Shown piece by piece: positions 1 to 9,482 of a stretch of 64,000 nt of DNA. A program made the translations under genes and the position numbers. The DNA is from Methylobacter sp. (GTDB lineage Bacteria > Pseudomonadota > Gammaproteobacteria > Methylococcales > Methylomonadaceae). The stretch's first letter is position 1, and every line of letters begins with the position of its first letter. The stretch covers positions 48,524 to 112,523 of the forward strand of contig NZ_JAUXVR010000034.1 of assembly GCF_030680395.1 (NCBI RefSeq), given 5' to 3'. Below the pieces are notes generated by a model. That model searched no databases, was not told where the DNA came from, and saw nothing but the letters and a program-made list of their open reading frames with translations.

Positions 1-2592
1 TTTCTGCTGCTGAATTTGGCTGATCAGTAAATCCCACTGGTAGGCGTCGCTGTGACCGCGCACATCCAGCCATTGCATCAGCGGGGCAATCTCGGTTTCC
101 TGCAAGATGACGGTGTTGGCGTTGAATTGGCGTATGGTTTCCAGGTCGCTCATCTGCCGTTTAACCTTCCACTTGTCGCGCACCGCCAGGGTTTTATCGT
201 CAAGGCTATTGATGGTTTTATGCAGCCATTGCGCCAGACAATCGAAGAAATCCGGTTCGGCATGGTGTAGTGCGGTTTTGGCCAACGTCAGACGCGTTTC
301 AAACAGGCGTTGCATTAACGATTTGGGCTGACTGATGGTGACTTCGCGCTGTTTCATGCCGTGGTATTCGACTACGCCCCAGTGATCGAAAATCTGGAAA
401 TGTTTTTTGTCTTTACCGGGGCCAAACAGGTCTTTGCACAGACGGGTGCCGCGGCCGACCATTTGCCAGAACTTGACCGGCGATTTGACCGGACGGGCAA
501 ACACCAGATTGACGATTTCCGGCACATCGATGCCGGTGTCGAGCATGTCCACCGAGATCGCGATAGTGAGCTGGTCGTTACTACCCTGCCCTTTAAAGTC
601 GTCGATTAAGGCTTCGGCACGCGGATCGTAGTTGTCGATCACGTGGCAGAATTTACCGCCGTATTGCGGATACAGTTCATCGAAAAGTTGCTCAAGCAGC
701 TTGGCGTGCTTGTGGTTGCGGGCAAAAACGATGGTTTTACCCAGCGTTTGTCCATCGGCCTGACGAATGCCGTTTTCCATCAGGTTGTGCAGGATTTTGC
801 GGTTGGTATCTTTGTTGTAGATGGCGCGGTCGATGTCTTCGCCGTCAAAGTCGAGGCTGTTAGGGTCAATGCCTTTATCTTCCAGTTCGGCAATTTCTTC
901 CGCTGTTAAGGCATGACCCTTAATACCGTCGCGCAGAAATTTGGTGGTGTGTTTAACCACCTGATACGGCACCAGATAGCCTTCATCCACGGCGGTTTCC
1001 AGCGAGTAATTACAGGTGGGTTGTTTGAAATCGCAACTGAACAATTGACAGGTGGAACGGCTGACCATTTCCACCGGCGTGGCGGTCAGGCCGACTTGCA
1101 GGGCATCGAAATAGCGAAACAGATCACCGTAAATATTGTAGATGCTACGGTGGGATTCGTCGGCGATGATCAGGTCAAAGAAGCCGGTATCGAATTTTTC
1201 AAACAACCGGATCATCGCCGGATAGGTCGCGATAAAGATGCGGTTATGGGAGTCTTGCACGCTTTTACTGGTCAGCACGGTAATGGGCGCTGACAGATAT
1301 TCGCTATAGGCGTTTTTGGCTTGTTTGCGCAGCTCGCGGCGGTCGCAGACAAACAGCACACGCTTGACCCAACCGGCTTTCATACAGACATCGGTCAGGG
1401 CAATCGACAAACGGGTTTTGCCGGTGCCGGTCGCTTGCACCGCCAGGGCTTTGCGTTGTTTGGTTTCAAAGCGCTCGCTGATACGTTTCAGGGCTTCATG
1501 CTGGTACAGGCGATCGCCCAAAATATCGGCTTTGGCGGAAACGCTGTTCAGCGGTTTGCGCTCTGTCCGCTGACGCACTTGATACTGCAAGCTGGATTTG
1601 GAATAAAAGCCGTAGAGTTTGCGCGGGGGATAATTTTGCCCGGGGTGGTCATCCCAAATCCAGATGTCCGGCCCATTGGTATAGAAAATCACCGGACGCT
1701 GTCCATGCATTTTTTCCAGGCCGTCGGCATAATGCCTGGCTTGATGGCGGCCTTTTTCGGCATCGACAGCGGTTTTTTTGGCTTCGACAACAGCCAGCGG
1801 TTTGCCGTTATCATCCCACAGCACATAGTCGGCAAAGCCTTCCCCGGTTTGGGTGGGCTGGTGTTGCACTTTTTCTTCGAGCGTCACCTGATCGGTATTG
1901 GACACCTCCCATCCGGCCTCGGCCAATTGCAGGTCGATCAAGTATTTACGGGTAGTCGCCTCATCAAAATGCAGCTCGTTGGCAACCTGCTGACCTTTAC
2001 TGGCCGCCTGCTGCTTAACTTCGTTGAATTCTGCCTCGGTACGCTCCTGTTGAACGGCTTTTTTACGTTCGGCTTCCAGTTCGGCCAACACTGCCTGCAT
2101 TTGCGCTTCCTGCTTGGCGTATTGTTGCAACAGGGCTTTGCGTTCCTTTTTGTAGTCCGCTTTGGCTGACTGAGGTGGCTTGGGCGGCTCGAAATCCTGG
2201 ATCGTTGAGGCGTCGCCTTGGGCATAGGTGACCAATAACCAGCGGCCCAGATCAAAGGCTTCTTTCACTAGCCACTGTGCGCACTGTTCGGTGACCGTGT
2301 CGCCATGAGCGGCTTTGTTGCCGTAAATACGAATGGAATGGAGTCTATCCAGAACAGCCTTGGGTGTAACCGCAATAAAGGCATCGTTACCGAGCAGTTC
2401 CATGAAGGTTGACATCGGCGGCCTGGGCAAACGCAGTTTGCTGTAAACGATGCCAACACTGCATTCGGCAAAGCTACGCAGTTTGGTCAGCGCGCTTTGC
2501 GGGTCGGCCTGTGCATACTGTTCGGCAAATCCGGCCAGACTGGCTAGCTCCGGCCAAGCGTCTCTTAGGAATTCAAAGTTTTGTGATTGCAT
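1..2592 (-). CDS. hsdR: Type I restriction enzyme R subunit (HsdR), partial
   Basis: ATP-dependent DNA translocase and endonuclease subunit of a type I restriction-modification system. The frame is open on the minus strand to the window edge, giving about 864 residues of a protein usually 1000-1170 long, so the C-terminus is missing. The N-terminus (SQNFEFL, then an NKAAHG helical stretch) matches the DUF4145-like start of EcoKI-type HsdR. A charged coiled coil follows, then a PD-(D/E)xK nuclease (FADYVLWDD ... VVEAKK, around residues 245-260), Walker A ATGTGKTR near 385, the DEAD-like box DESH near 475, and LTATP. A second ATG lies 18 nt upstream (2610) behind an AGAAGG ribosome site. I chose 2592 because it fits the family start and the promoter described below. 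hsdM and hsdS must lie outside the window. The family assignment is firm; the exact start is not. Confidence 0.93.
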   Translation of the reverse strand, partial: MQSQNFEFLRDAWPELASLAGFAEQYAQADPQSALTKLRSFAECSVGIVYSKLRLPRPPMSTFMELLGNDAFIAVTPKAVLDRLHSIRIYGNKAAHGDTVTEQCAQWLVKEAFDLGRWLLVTYAQGDASTIQDFEPPKPPQSAKADYKKERKALLQQYAKQEAQMQAVLAELEAERKKAVQQERTEAEFNEVKQQAASKGQQVANELHFDEATTRKYLIDLQLAEAGWEVSNTDQVTLEEKVQHQPTQTGEGFADYVLWDDNGKPLAVVEAKKTAVDAEKGRHQARHYADGLEKMHGQRPVIFYTNGPDIWIWDDHPGQNYPPRKLYGFYSKSSLQYQVRQRTERKPLNSVSAKADILGDRLYQHEALKRISERFETKQRKALAVQATGTGKTRLSIALTDVCMKAGWVKRVLFVCDRRELRKQAKNAYSEYLSAPITVLTSKSVQDSHNRIFIATYPAMIRLFEKFDTGFFDLIIADESHRSIYNIYGDLFRYFDALQVGLTATPVEMVSRSTCQLFSCDFKQPTCNYSLETAVDEGYLVPYQVVKHTTKFLRDGIKGHALTAEEIAELEDKGIDPNSLDFDGEDIDRAIYNKDTNRKILHNLMENGIRQADGQTLGKTIVFARNHKHAKLLEQLFDELYPQYGGKFCHVIDNYDPRAEALIDDFKGQGSNDQLTIAISVDMLDTGIDVPEIVNLVFARPVKSPVKFWQMVGRGTRLCKDLFGPGKDKKHFQIFDHWGVVEYHGMKQREVTISQPKSLMQRLFETRLTLAKTALHHAEPDFFDCLAQWLHKTINSLDDKTLAVRDKWKVKRQMSDLETIRQFNANTVILQETEIAPLMQWLDVRGHSDAYQWDLLISQIQQQK

Positions 2593-2622
2593 AATATGTG
2601 TTCTGTCCATAGCACCCTTCTA

Positions 2623-2639
2623 AGCGAAGCGTGTGCCAA
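2623..2639 (-). promoter_or_regulatory. Putative sigma-54 (-24/-12) promoter for hsdR
   Basis: On the minus strand the sequence reads TTGGCAC-ACGCT-TCGCT. It carries the invariant GG (2637-2636) and GC (2625-2624) exactly 10 nt apart, as in the sigma-54 consensus TTGGCAC-N5-TTGCA. Transcription would start near 2612. That makes the ATG at 2610 nearly leaderless and favours the ATG at 2592. The site lies between an activator of sigma-54 promoters and hsdR. It is seen by eye only and has not been scored. Confidence 0.6.
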
Positions 2640-2641
2640 CT

Positions 2642-4156
2642 TTACTGAATGTCCAGTTTTTCCATCCAGTTCGATAAGGTCTGATAGTTGGGCAAACCTA
2701 AAAGCTCTGCCGCTTCTTTTTTGCTTCCAGCCGTTTTTTTAAGTGCCTGAGCAATATATTTTCTTTTTACGGCGTCTAAAACTTGTTGTACGTCAATGCC
2801 GCCGCCTATTGCAGGCAGTTCCGCAGTTGTGGCTTGCTGAGGCCGTTCAATCATGGCTTCCTGGATGTCGGTTTCGTCTATTTGCTCGGTGTCCGCCCAT
2901 ATCGACGCTCTTAGCAGCATGCCGTACAACTCTCTGATATTACCCGGCCACGCGTAGTTCAATATAATATTTTTTGCTTTTACAGAAATTGTTTTATTGA
3001 TATAGCCGGGTTGACTGGAGGCCTCCCGATTGATGTTAGCCATCAGATAATCGGCCAGCATTGCGATATCGCCGGTTCGTTCTCTTAACGGCAGCAAGGT
3101 AATAATGCCTACCGCGACGCGATAAAACAGATCTTCCCGAAACCGGCCTTTAACAACTTCAGCAGCCAGGTTGCGGTTGGTCGCCGCAATGACGCGAACG
3201 TCCACTTTGGTAGATCTGCTGTCCCCTACTTTGCTGATCTCTCCCGATTGCAGTACGCGAAGCAACCGAACCTGCGCGTCTTCGGGCAGTTCGCCAAACT
3301 CATCGAGAAACAGGGTACCACCATCAGCGGCTTCAAAATAGCCGATTTTATGACTGATTGCACCGGTGAACGCGCCTTTGACATGGCCGAACAGCTCTGA
3401 ATCGATCAGATCCTTGGGAATTGCGCCGCAATTAACGGTGATAAAGGGCTTGCCCTTGCGCAGACTGGTATTGTGTATCGCCTTGGCGAACAGCTCCTTT
3501 CCGGTTCCTGACTCTCCCATGATTAATGCGGGGACATCGCGTACTGCAATTTTTTCGGCTTTCTGTATGGTTCTTTTTAGTTCCGGGTTCTGGGTGATGA
3601 TGTCGGAAAAGGCGGCTGATAACGGTGCTTTCGAATAGGACAGCTCGGTTAGTTTTTTGTCTGCGTTTTTGACTAACTGGGGAATATATTCAGCGCAAAT
3701 ATCAAAAGGAATGGTGACAAATTCGCCGCCTTTTTCTTTGGTGGATTGCACAAACCGGGTGTTGTACCTGGTCTTGCCCAGCAATATCGACACGGCTGTC
3801 ATTGACGGGGTGCCCGGCGACAGATGGATGCTGATATCCAACCGGGATTCCTTGGCGGTCAGCTTATCAAGATAACCGTCCATGACCCGATGTATGTCGC
3901 CAAAGTCGATCGGAGAACGTAGCGAACATTTATTGAGAACCGTTTTTATGGCGGCAAACTCAGCGAGCCAATTTACATAAGCATCTGCTTTGGATTGCTC
4001 CTGCTCGTATATCAAGTGCAGCTCATCAAAAGCGAGCGTTTTTAATGCGCCGAGAATCGGGCCTTCGCCAATAACTTCATCAGCTCTTGAGGGAACTTGA
4101 CCGGCGGCTTTGAGGTCGGTAATTCCGAGCCACGAAATTAATATTTTTTTGCCCAT
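2642..4156 (-). CDS. CARF-like sigma-54-dependent activator (RtcR-like)
   Basis: Bacterial enhancer-binding protein that would remodel sigma-54 RNA polymerase after sensing a ligand through its N-terminal domain. Residues 1-170 look like a CARF/Rossmann sensor: beta-strand KKILISWLG at the start and a SPGTPSM loop near 113-119, equivalent to the ligand loop of CARF proteins and RtcR. The AAA+ domain has Walker A GESGTGKE (214-221), the sigma-54 contact loop GAFTGA (261-266) and Walker B LFLDEF (282-287). A Fis-type helix-turn-helix ends the protein (about 464-500). No receiver domain is present. The gene is 49 nt upstream of the hsdR start and collinear with it, so the restriction gene is its likely target. 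RtcR itself controls RNA repair genes, and none are visible here. The sensor assignment is by motif and is less sure than the AAA+ and HTH parts. Confidence 0.85.
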   Translation of the reverse strand: MGKKILISWLGITDLKAAGQVPSRADEVIGEGPILGALKTLAFDELHLIYEQEQSKADAYVNWLAEFAAIKTVLNKCSLRSPIDFGDIHRVMDGYLDKLTAKESRLDISIHLSPGTPSMTAVSILLGKTRYNTRFVQSTKEKGGEFVTIPFDICAEYIPQLVKNADKKLTELSYSKAPLSAAFSDIITQNPELKRTIQKAEKIAVRDVPALIMGESGTGKELFAKAIHNTSLRKGKPFITVNCGAIPKDLIDSELFGHVKGAFTGAISHKIGYFEAADGGTLFLDEFGELPEDAQVRLLRVLQSGEISKVGDSRSTKVDVRVIAATNRNLAAEVVKGRFREDLFYRVAVGIITLLPLRERTGDIAMLADYLMANINREASSQPGYINKTISVKAKNIILNYAWPGNIRELYGMLLRASIWADTEQIDETDIQEAMIERPQQATTAELPAIGGGIDVQQVLDAVKRKYIAQALKKTAGSKKEAAELLGLPNYQTLSNWMEKLDIQ

Positions 4157-4323
4157 TGTTCTGCAAGATCATCGTTTTTAGCCGTCAAGGGTATACACAA
4201 AAACAAGGCATATCAACAAAGCGGGGGAAGGTTTTTTATTTAGATAAATTTATTTACTCTAAACTCGCACAAATCCAGCCAAAAGCGCCGTGCCGCAGCG
4301 CTTTTTAAATTTCTTGGCACTTG

Positions 4324-4560
4324 TCACAGCCAGCCTTGTAACCATTGGTTAACGTCGGTCAGCTCATTCCATGGCAAGATAAAACGGCGTCGGGAGTATA
4401 CGGCTTCCAGTTCGACGTGCTCTGCCTGATCGGCGGGCGGCTCGGGCTGAATCAATTCGGTAACGATGAAATGTTTTTCCTTGTTGTAAGGCGTAGCCGC
4501 TGTCCATTTACTGAGCAGCAATTTTTTTGGATTCAAGTGGCGAACTGTTTGTTGTTGCAT
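4324..4560 (-). CDS. Small conserved protein, TIGR02450 family
   Basis: A 78-residue cytoplasmic protein. The N-terminal block HLNPKKLLLSKWTA followed by NKEKHFIV is the signature of the TIGR02450 family (tryptophan-rich, about 70-80 residues), whose function is unknown. There is no signal peptide or membrane segment. It stands alone, facing away from the DUF1993 gene's promoter region, about 165 nt downstream of the sigma-54 activator's start. The family call is from recognition of the block; no function can be given. Confidence 0.75.
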   Translation of the reverse strand: MQQQTVRHLNPKKLLLSKWTAATPYNKEKHFIVTELIQPEPPADQAEHVELEAVYSRRRFILPWNELTDVNQWLQGWL

Positions 4561-4652
4561 GGATTGGACCTCACTGTAATCACGGGGTTTTATCGCACAT
4601 ATTCAAAAGCCGCACTTAACTGACGGCAAATTAAAACACTATAAATCGCTGG

Positions 4653-5159
4653 TTAATAATCGCCTGTGTAATCCTTTTTTCCAATTTCCACGCCATTATG
4701 CCGCAGAATGGCGTAAGTGGTGGTGAGGTGAAAATGGAAATTGGGCAGCACAAAATCAAGCAGGTAAGCCTGGCCTAAAAAACCGAGTTCCCTGCTGCCA
4801 AATTTCAGTGTGATTTGGCGATCTTCACTGCCGTCTATTTGCGATGCGCTTACGCTCTGTAAAAATTCTTTAGTCTTGGCAATGCGCGCTTGCAGCTCGG
4901 CAAAAGTGGCTTCGTTATCTTCATAACGAGGTACTTCGATACCTGCCAGGCGCGCAGCACACCCTTTAACCATATCAGTCGCAATTTGTACCTGGCGGCT
5001 AAGCGGATACATATCAGGCGCTAAACGCGCGTTGACGAAAATGGCGGGATCGATTTTCTTCGCTTCGGCATGGGCGGCAGCTTTATCGAGTATCGCGGAT
5101 AAATTCCCTAACATACGCACGAAAACAGGGATAGAGGCTTGGTACATGGTCAGTGACAT
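4653..5159 (-). CDS. DUF1993 family protein (DinB/YfiT-like helical bundle)
   Basis: A soluble protein of 168 residues matching the DUF1993 family: it starts MSLTMYQASIPVFVRML, with a central MYPLSRQVQIATDM block and the C-terminal block DFVLPNFHFHLTTTYAILRHNGVEIGKKDY. The family is thought to adopt a DinB-like four-helix fold; its biochemical role is not established. The conserved histidines near the C-terminus (NFHFH) could bind a metal, but that is inference. I chose the internal ATG at 5159, which has GGAG 9 nt upstream, rather than the longer frame starting at 5201. It appears to be a single-gene unit. Confidence 0.8.
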   Translation of the reverse strand: MSLTMYQASIPVFVRMLGNLSAILDKAAAHAEAKKIDPAIFVNARLAPDMYPLSRQVQIATDMVKGCAARLAGIEVPRYEDNEATFAELQARIAKTKEFLQSVSASQIDGSEDRQITLKFGSRELGFLGQAYLLDFVLPNFHFHLTTTYAILRHNGVEIGKKDYTGDY

Positions 5160-5662
5160 AATGGTTACTCCAGTGAATGGGGAATGTAATAAATACTGCA
5201 CGAAAGATAACGCAATAAAATTATTAAACGTTTACAAGACTTAAAGTTGGCTTTGCGGGCAACATGATCCTGAGTTTACCACAGCAAGGCTGTATAAGTT
5301 CCCGACTCGAATTGATTTCAATCCGGTTCGAATGCTAACGGAATTAGTCCAATTACTGCAATGCCGCATCATTTTTATGTCCTCGACATGGTGAGTAGTC
5401 AACCTGTTTAGTGACAAACACACTATCTGGTGTGTTCGGCTTTGTACATAGCGAGCGTTAGCTTATCACTGCGGCCATCGGCAAACATCCCGGAAGAGTC
5501 AGTCAAATCAGATTTTCGAACGGCAGCATATTCACGAAAAGCGGACTGTCGGTTTTAGTCATTAAACTGCACTACCGACAGCTAACTGTGAACAGCCCCA
5601 GAGCGGCTGAACGATAATATAATTTGGAAAATATCCGGTAAGGCCCTATTCTGTACGGCTTT
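5160..5662. other. Intergenic region without a supported gene
   Basis: About 500 bases between the DUF1993 gene and the divergent desaturase gene. A separated inverted repeat, CTGTCGGT (5546-5553) and ACCGACAG (5574-5581), could form a hairpin or mark a repeat remnant. The only open frames are short, lack ribosome sites and resemble nothing known. Confidence 0.5.
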
Positions 5663-6862
5663 TTGACAATCACAAACTTCACCGCAGCAGCGAAGTTATT
5701 CAACCTCCCACCATTGCACTTACAGGGGCAGCAAGTTTTGAGTTTACACAGTTATCAATCGGTAGATCGCGAGCAATTAGCCAAGGACATCAGCGAAATT
5801 CATCAACAAGCTTTAGCCAATATCGGCATTGACGATTTTAAGCATTTAACAAGAATGGAACGCTGGGGAAAAATTTGTTCCATCATCGGCTACGGCACGG
5901 CCTGGATTTTCCCCAATCCCATTTCCGCGCTGTTAATCAGTCAAGGCAGTTTCACGCGCTGGACGCAAGTAGGGCATCCGATTGTTCATAGAGCCTATGA
6001 CAAAGTTAAAGGTGTCGATAAAAATTACACCAGCAAAAAATTCGCACAGGGTTGGCGACGCTTTATGGATTGGCCGGACTGGTTTACTGTCGCGGGCTGG
6101 CATCATGAGCATGACGTATTGCATCATTACAGTTTGGGTGAAAAAGCCGATCCCAATAATGCGCAACACAATATGGAATGGCTTAGACAATCAAGCCTGC
6201 CGATGTGGCAACGCTATGTGATAGTGGCGTTTTTTTCCGGGATATGGAAATTGGTTTATTACACGCCCAGAACCCACAAAGAATTGCACTTAAATTCCGC
6301 CAGACAACAGGGTGAACCTCAACCCGTGATGACCCGCATCGGCGCGTGGAGCCTGTTTACCCAACAGGGTAGAGCATTCTGGCTGCAAAGCATTTTGCCT
6401 TATATCGCCTATCGCTTTGTGTTGCTGCCTTTGCTGTTTTTACCGTTGGGAAGTTTTGCTGTTATCAGCGTGCTGATTAATTCAATTCTGGCGGAAATTT
6501 TTACCAATATGCACAGTTTTCTGGTGATGATCCCCAATCATGCCGGAGATGATGTGATGATGTTTGACGAAAAAGCCAAAGGCAAAGGCGAATTTTATCT
6601 GCGGCAGATTTTAGGATCGGTAAATTATCCAACAGGCTCTAATTTTAATGACTTTTTTTACGGCTGGTTGAATTATCAGGTCGAGCATCATTTGTGGCCG
6701 GATATGCCGTTAAGTCAATATCAAAAAGTGCAGCCGCAAGTGATGGCGTTGTGCAAAAAACATAATATTCCTTATCTCCAACAGTCGGTTTTTAAACGAT
6801 TGTTGAAAGCGGTGGATGTTATGGTGGGGAAAACTTCGATGTTGAAGCCAGTCGTTGCGTAA
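5663..6862 (+). CDS. Membrane fatty acid desaturase
   Basis: Integral-membrane di-iron desaturase of about 400 residues that introduces double bonds into acyl chains at the inner membrane. The three histidine boxes are complete: HPIVH (near residue 104), HHEHDVLHH (near 147-155) and QVEHH (near 341). Hydrophobic segments flank them, notably YIAYRFVLLPLLFLPLGSFAVISVLI. The start is uncertain. The frame opens with TTG, no ATG occurs before residue 65, and an in-frame stop lies at 5639; AAGG at 5640-5643 is somewhat far upstream. A MITE lies just after the stop. The substrate cannot be read from sequence. Confidence 0.88.
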   Translation: MTITNFTAAAKLFNLPPLHLQGQQVLSLHSYQSVDREQLAKDISEIHQQALANIGIDDFKHLTRMERWGKICSIIGYGTAWIFPNPISALLISQGSFTRWTQVGHPIVHRAYDKVKGVDKNYTSKKFAQGWRRFMDWPDWFTVAGWHHEHDVLHHYSLGEKADPNNAQHNMEWLRQSSLPMWQRYVIVAFFSGIWKLVYYTPRTHKELHLNSARQQGEPQPVMTRIGAWSLFTQQGRAFWLQSILPYIAYRFVLLPLLFLPLGSFAVISVLINSILAEIFTNMHSFLVMIPNHAGDDVMMFDEKAKGKGEFYLRQILGSVNYPTGSNFNDFFYGWLNYQVEHHLWPDMPLSQYQKVQPQVMALCKKHNIPYLQQSVFKRLLKAVDVMVGKTSMLKPVVA

Positions 6863-6881
6863 AAGTGCGGATATATCGTAT

Positions 6882-6985
6882 TAACTGATGTTATGCAGCT
6901 GTTGTTCAGAAGAATCAATGGCTGTAGCGAATTCAAAAAATTGTAACCCAATTGATTTTAAAAAACGGGTGCGTAACATCAGTTA
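6882..6985. mobile_element. 104-bp MITE with 16-bp terminal inverted repeats
   Basis: The left end TAACTGATGTTATGCA (6882-6897) and the right end TGCGTAACATCAGTTA (6970-6985) are reverse complements with one mismatch. The interior has no coding capacity. The inner 13 bases of the right end (TGCGTAACATCAG) are identical to the outer end of the broken insertion sequence at 63849-63861. It therefore looks like a non-autonomous derivative of that element, inserted 19 nt after the desaturase stop. Confidence 0.75.
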
Positions 6986-7271
6986 TTTATCAGGCATCAA
7001 ACCTTGCATATTCAGTTTCCGGCCGGGTTTTACCGGTCATTTTTTGTAGAGCTCTGCGCCTTCCTCTGATTAGAGTGCTCAGTGACACTTTAAACTTTTT
7101 CTTCGCTAAAGCGCCATCACTACCTTGGCTAATCCGGACAGAATCCGGATACCATAAGACTGTGTGTGCGGAATCGTACAGACGACCTGAAGCGGGAGGG
7201 CTTATATAGACGGTGCCGGATCGTACCAGGCAATCATTTTCCTTGAAACCCGTTCTTAGAGGAGTTCTAAC

Positions 7272-7664
7272 ATGCGTAAATTAGTTGCGGGATTTATTCT
7301 AATCATGATTTTACCGGTGGTTGCTAAGGCCCAAGCGCCCACCGATGTTCAACCTCCGGAGTCGTCACCTGAAGCCTTGCCACCCGGCTCCAACCCTCAG
7401 GAAACCCCACAGGAGAAGAGCACTGGCTCTGCCGATGCGCAAAGCGATGCTTTCAATATCTGCTTACGTGCCACTCAACGCTTCGAACAACAGGAAAGAG
7501 CTAAGGGGAACAAAAAAAGTGCGGAAGCGCCTCTGTCTGCCTCATGCAAAACGGAACTGAAACCGGCCTCGTATTGGCTTTGCATGGATAAAGAAGCCAT
7601 TCAGAAAGTGGATTTTAATACCGCCCATTGGCGTTGTGCGAAACAAACTAATCTTATTAACTAA
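7272..7664 (+). CDS. Small secreted proline-rich protein of unknown function
   Basis: A 130-residue protein with a clear signal peptide (MRKLVAGFILIMILPVVAKA, cleavage after AKA). A low-complexity region rich in Pro, Ser, Glu and Gln follows (residues 21-58). The C-terminal part has four cysteines (ICLRAT, ASCKTE, YWLCMD, HWRCAK), which could form two disulfides in the periplasm. The ribosome site AGAGGAG lies 7 nt before the ATG. I do not recognise the family. It is isolated between the desaturase region and a convergent membrane-protein gene. Confidence 0.75.
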   Translation: MRKLVAGFILIMILPVVAKAQAPTDVQPPESSPEALPPGSNPQETPQEKSTGSADAQSDAFNICLRATQRFEQQERAKGNKKSAEAPLSASCKTELKPASYWLCMDKEAIQKVDFNTAHWRCAKQTNLIN

Positions 7665-7949
7665 CCAACTGTTTATATAGGTTATTTATGAGTAGCGGTT
7701 CTCTAGAGCCTGCGACCGGAGAACAAAAAGCCTCTGAATTCAGAAAAGAGGACTCGAATCTCTGACCTCAGCCTCTGGAGTGCTAATCTTGCACTACCGG
7801 AATGCTGACGGGCTACGCTTTTTTATTAGTCGCTATTGACCGTGGAAGAACCATGGGCTCCGGGCCATAAAACGCATTCATCCGGTTTCAGGAATTTATC
7901 ATGAAACCGGATAACCACGATCAAAACCACCATATCTCCCATCGAACAG

Positions 7950-9482
7950 CTAATCATCCGATCTCGCCGTTTTGAAGCGGGCAGACGCCCCCAGCAGACC
8001 GACCACGAAGAAAGCCGTGCCGACAAGGGTGAAACGCAGATTCGTCTCCTGGTCGGTCATGTCGCCGGTCGCATAAAGCATGATAATAACCGCAACCGAT
8101 CCCCACCCAAGAAAACGCAACGCAGCGGCCATAATCAGTTTACCTGGAGTTTCCGATTCGCTCACTGGCGTGTCCATTCGATAGGCCACAAAACCGCACA
8201 TGAGCGCCGGCAGGATTCCCCAGCGCATATGTTGGATGAAGCTTTCCAGAAAGTTGAAATTCTCCTTGTAGTAAGTTAACTCGAGAATAAGCGCCGATAC
8301 CGTGGTGCTGACAATGAACCCCGTTACCATCATTGCCATATAGAACCCGTAGTATCGATCGGATTGCTCCCGCTGGTGCCTGAAGGCGAGCGTCCGTAAA
8401 ACAAAGACGAGCGCTATCGGAAGGACATAGATCAGGATGGCATAGGCGACCCACCGGAGCGTAGCGTAATCAAAGTGCGCTAGCGGTTCATCGGGAAACA
8501 GGAAAGCATTATGTAGCGAAACCGAAATCTCTCGACCCAACATGATCCCGATGGCGGTGGCAGCCGTGAATAGCAGGATATATTTATAGGTGTGTTTGAG
8601 GCGGGCCTCGTGGACGTTGCCGCCGAGCTGCTTCACGGTTGCCCAGATCTCATTCTCGCTTGCGCTCCCGAACACGACCAAAGAGGCTAGTAAGCGACAG
8701 AGTAAACCGGTCAGGTGGTCCAGCTCCTTTAGCAATTTTACGGTCTTGGTATAGTGCGGTTCCGCTTCCTTCCAGACGGCCACTTTTTCCGACATCGCGT
8801 TATAGGAGATACAGATTTCCCCCCATTTCAGCGACGGCTCGTTGAACAATCGACGAAAAGACTGTTGATTGGCGTAGTTTTGTATACGGTCGAAAAGAAG
8901 GCAATTATGAGCCCATTTATACTCGACCGTAGCGCTGGATTTTTCGAAATCGCCGGGGTCGATGCTCGGTACCAGCAGGCGATTGTTGATTTGTGCTTTT
9001 AATGTATCGTCGACCGCCGACAATCTCGATGTGATTAGAGCATTATAGACCTCGACCGCCTTGGTCGGAATTGCGAAAGCGTCATGGATGCTGTCTCTCA
9101 ATATAAGCAAGGGATTAAACTTGCTTTCCCAGGCGATAAAAAATAGAAACAGCCCGGCGGTAATCAAAGGTATGATCGTGCGCCCGTCCAAGCCATTCAG
9201 AAGATTTACTAATTCCCCTGAGCGTAAGTTCTTCACGATCAGTGTCACCAGCGGTTCCAAGGGCAGCCACTGCCAAGTAAGCAGCCAATAAAGTGCGGCC
9301 ATAAGCGTGCAGTACGATGCGATCCCTACCCAGTAGGTGCTTCTGCGACTAAAGTATTGGGGTAGCGTCGGTTCTGCGCCAAGCTGAATCCGGCGTTTTT
9401 GGAAGGATCGATAGGCGAGGAAGAATGCGGCCCCGGTGCCCAGAAACTGCACCGCAAAGTTAATCAAGAGTTCGGAAGTCAT
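7950..9482 (-). CDS. Polytopic membrane protein of unknown function
   Basis: A 510-residue inner-membrane protein with two groups of hydrophobic helices. The first group is in the first 120 residues (INFAVQFLGTGAAFFLAY, YWVGIASYCTLMAALYWLL, IIPLITAGLFLFFIAW). The second is between about 300 and 500, with five or six segments. A soluble region of about 170 residues between them (about 125-295) contains no motif I recognise. AGGAG lies 10 nt before the ATG. It has no adjacent same-strand partner, so context gives no role. The coding call rests on length and regular membrane pattern. Confidence 0.75.
   Translation of the reverse strand: MTSELLINFAVQFLGTGAAFFLAYRSFQKRRIQLGAEPTLPQYFSRRSTYWVGIASYCTLMAALYWLLTWQWLPLEPLVTLIVKNLRSGELVNLLNGLDGRTIIPLITAGLFLFFIAWESKFNPLLILRDSIHDAFAIPTKAVEVYNALITSRLSAVDDTLKAQINNRLLVPSIDPGDFEKSSATVEYKWAHNCLLFDRIQNYANQQSFRRLFNEPSLKWGEICISYNAMSEKVAVWKEAEPHYTKTVKLLKELDHLTGLLCRLLASLVVFGSASENEIWATVKQLGGNVHEARLKHTYKYILLFTAATAIGIMLGREISVSLHNAFLFPDEPLAHFDYATLRWVAYAILIYVLPIALVFVLRTLAFRHQREQSDRYYGFYMAMMVTGFIVSTTVSALILELTYYKENFNFLESFIQHMRWGILPALMCGFVAYRMDTPVSESETPGKLIMAAALRFLGWGSVAVIIMLYATGDMTDQETNLRFTLVGTAFFVVGLLGASARFKTARSDD

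Noticed and set aside
52..2169. Several plus-strand open frames at the left end, one of 282 codons
   Set aside because: All lie antisense to the continuous hsdR frame, which has clear nuclease and helicase motifs.
6952..7209. Plus-strand frame of 85 codons, and an open minus-strand frame over the same segment
   Set aside because: Neither has a ribosome site or recognisable content; the first begins inside the MITE.
7688..7765. 25-codon plus-strand frame (MSSGSLEPATGEQK...) after the secreted-protein gene
   Set aside because: Only a weak AGG-type ribosome site, no conserved pattern; too short to support.
7741..7800. tRNA-like 3' half on the minus strand (T-loop-like TTCGAGT with a short stem)
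   Set aside because: The T stem has a mismatch at its most conserved pair, and no matching acceptor 5' strand or complete cloverleaf can be drawn. At most a chance resemblance or an old remnant.
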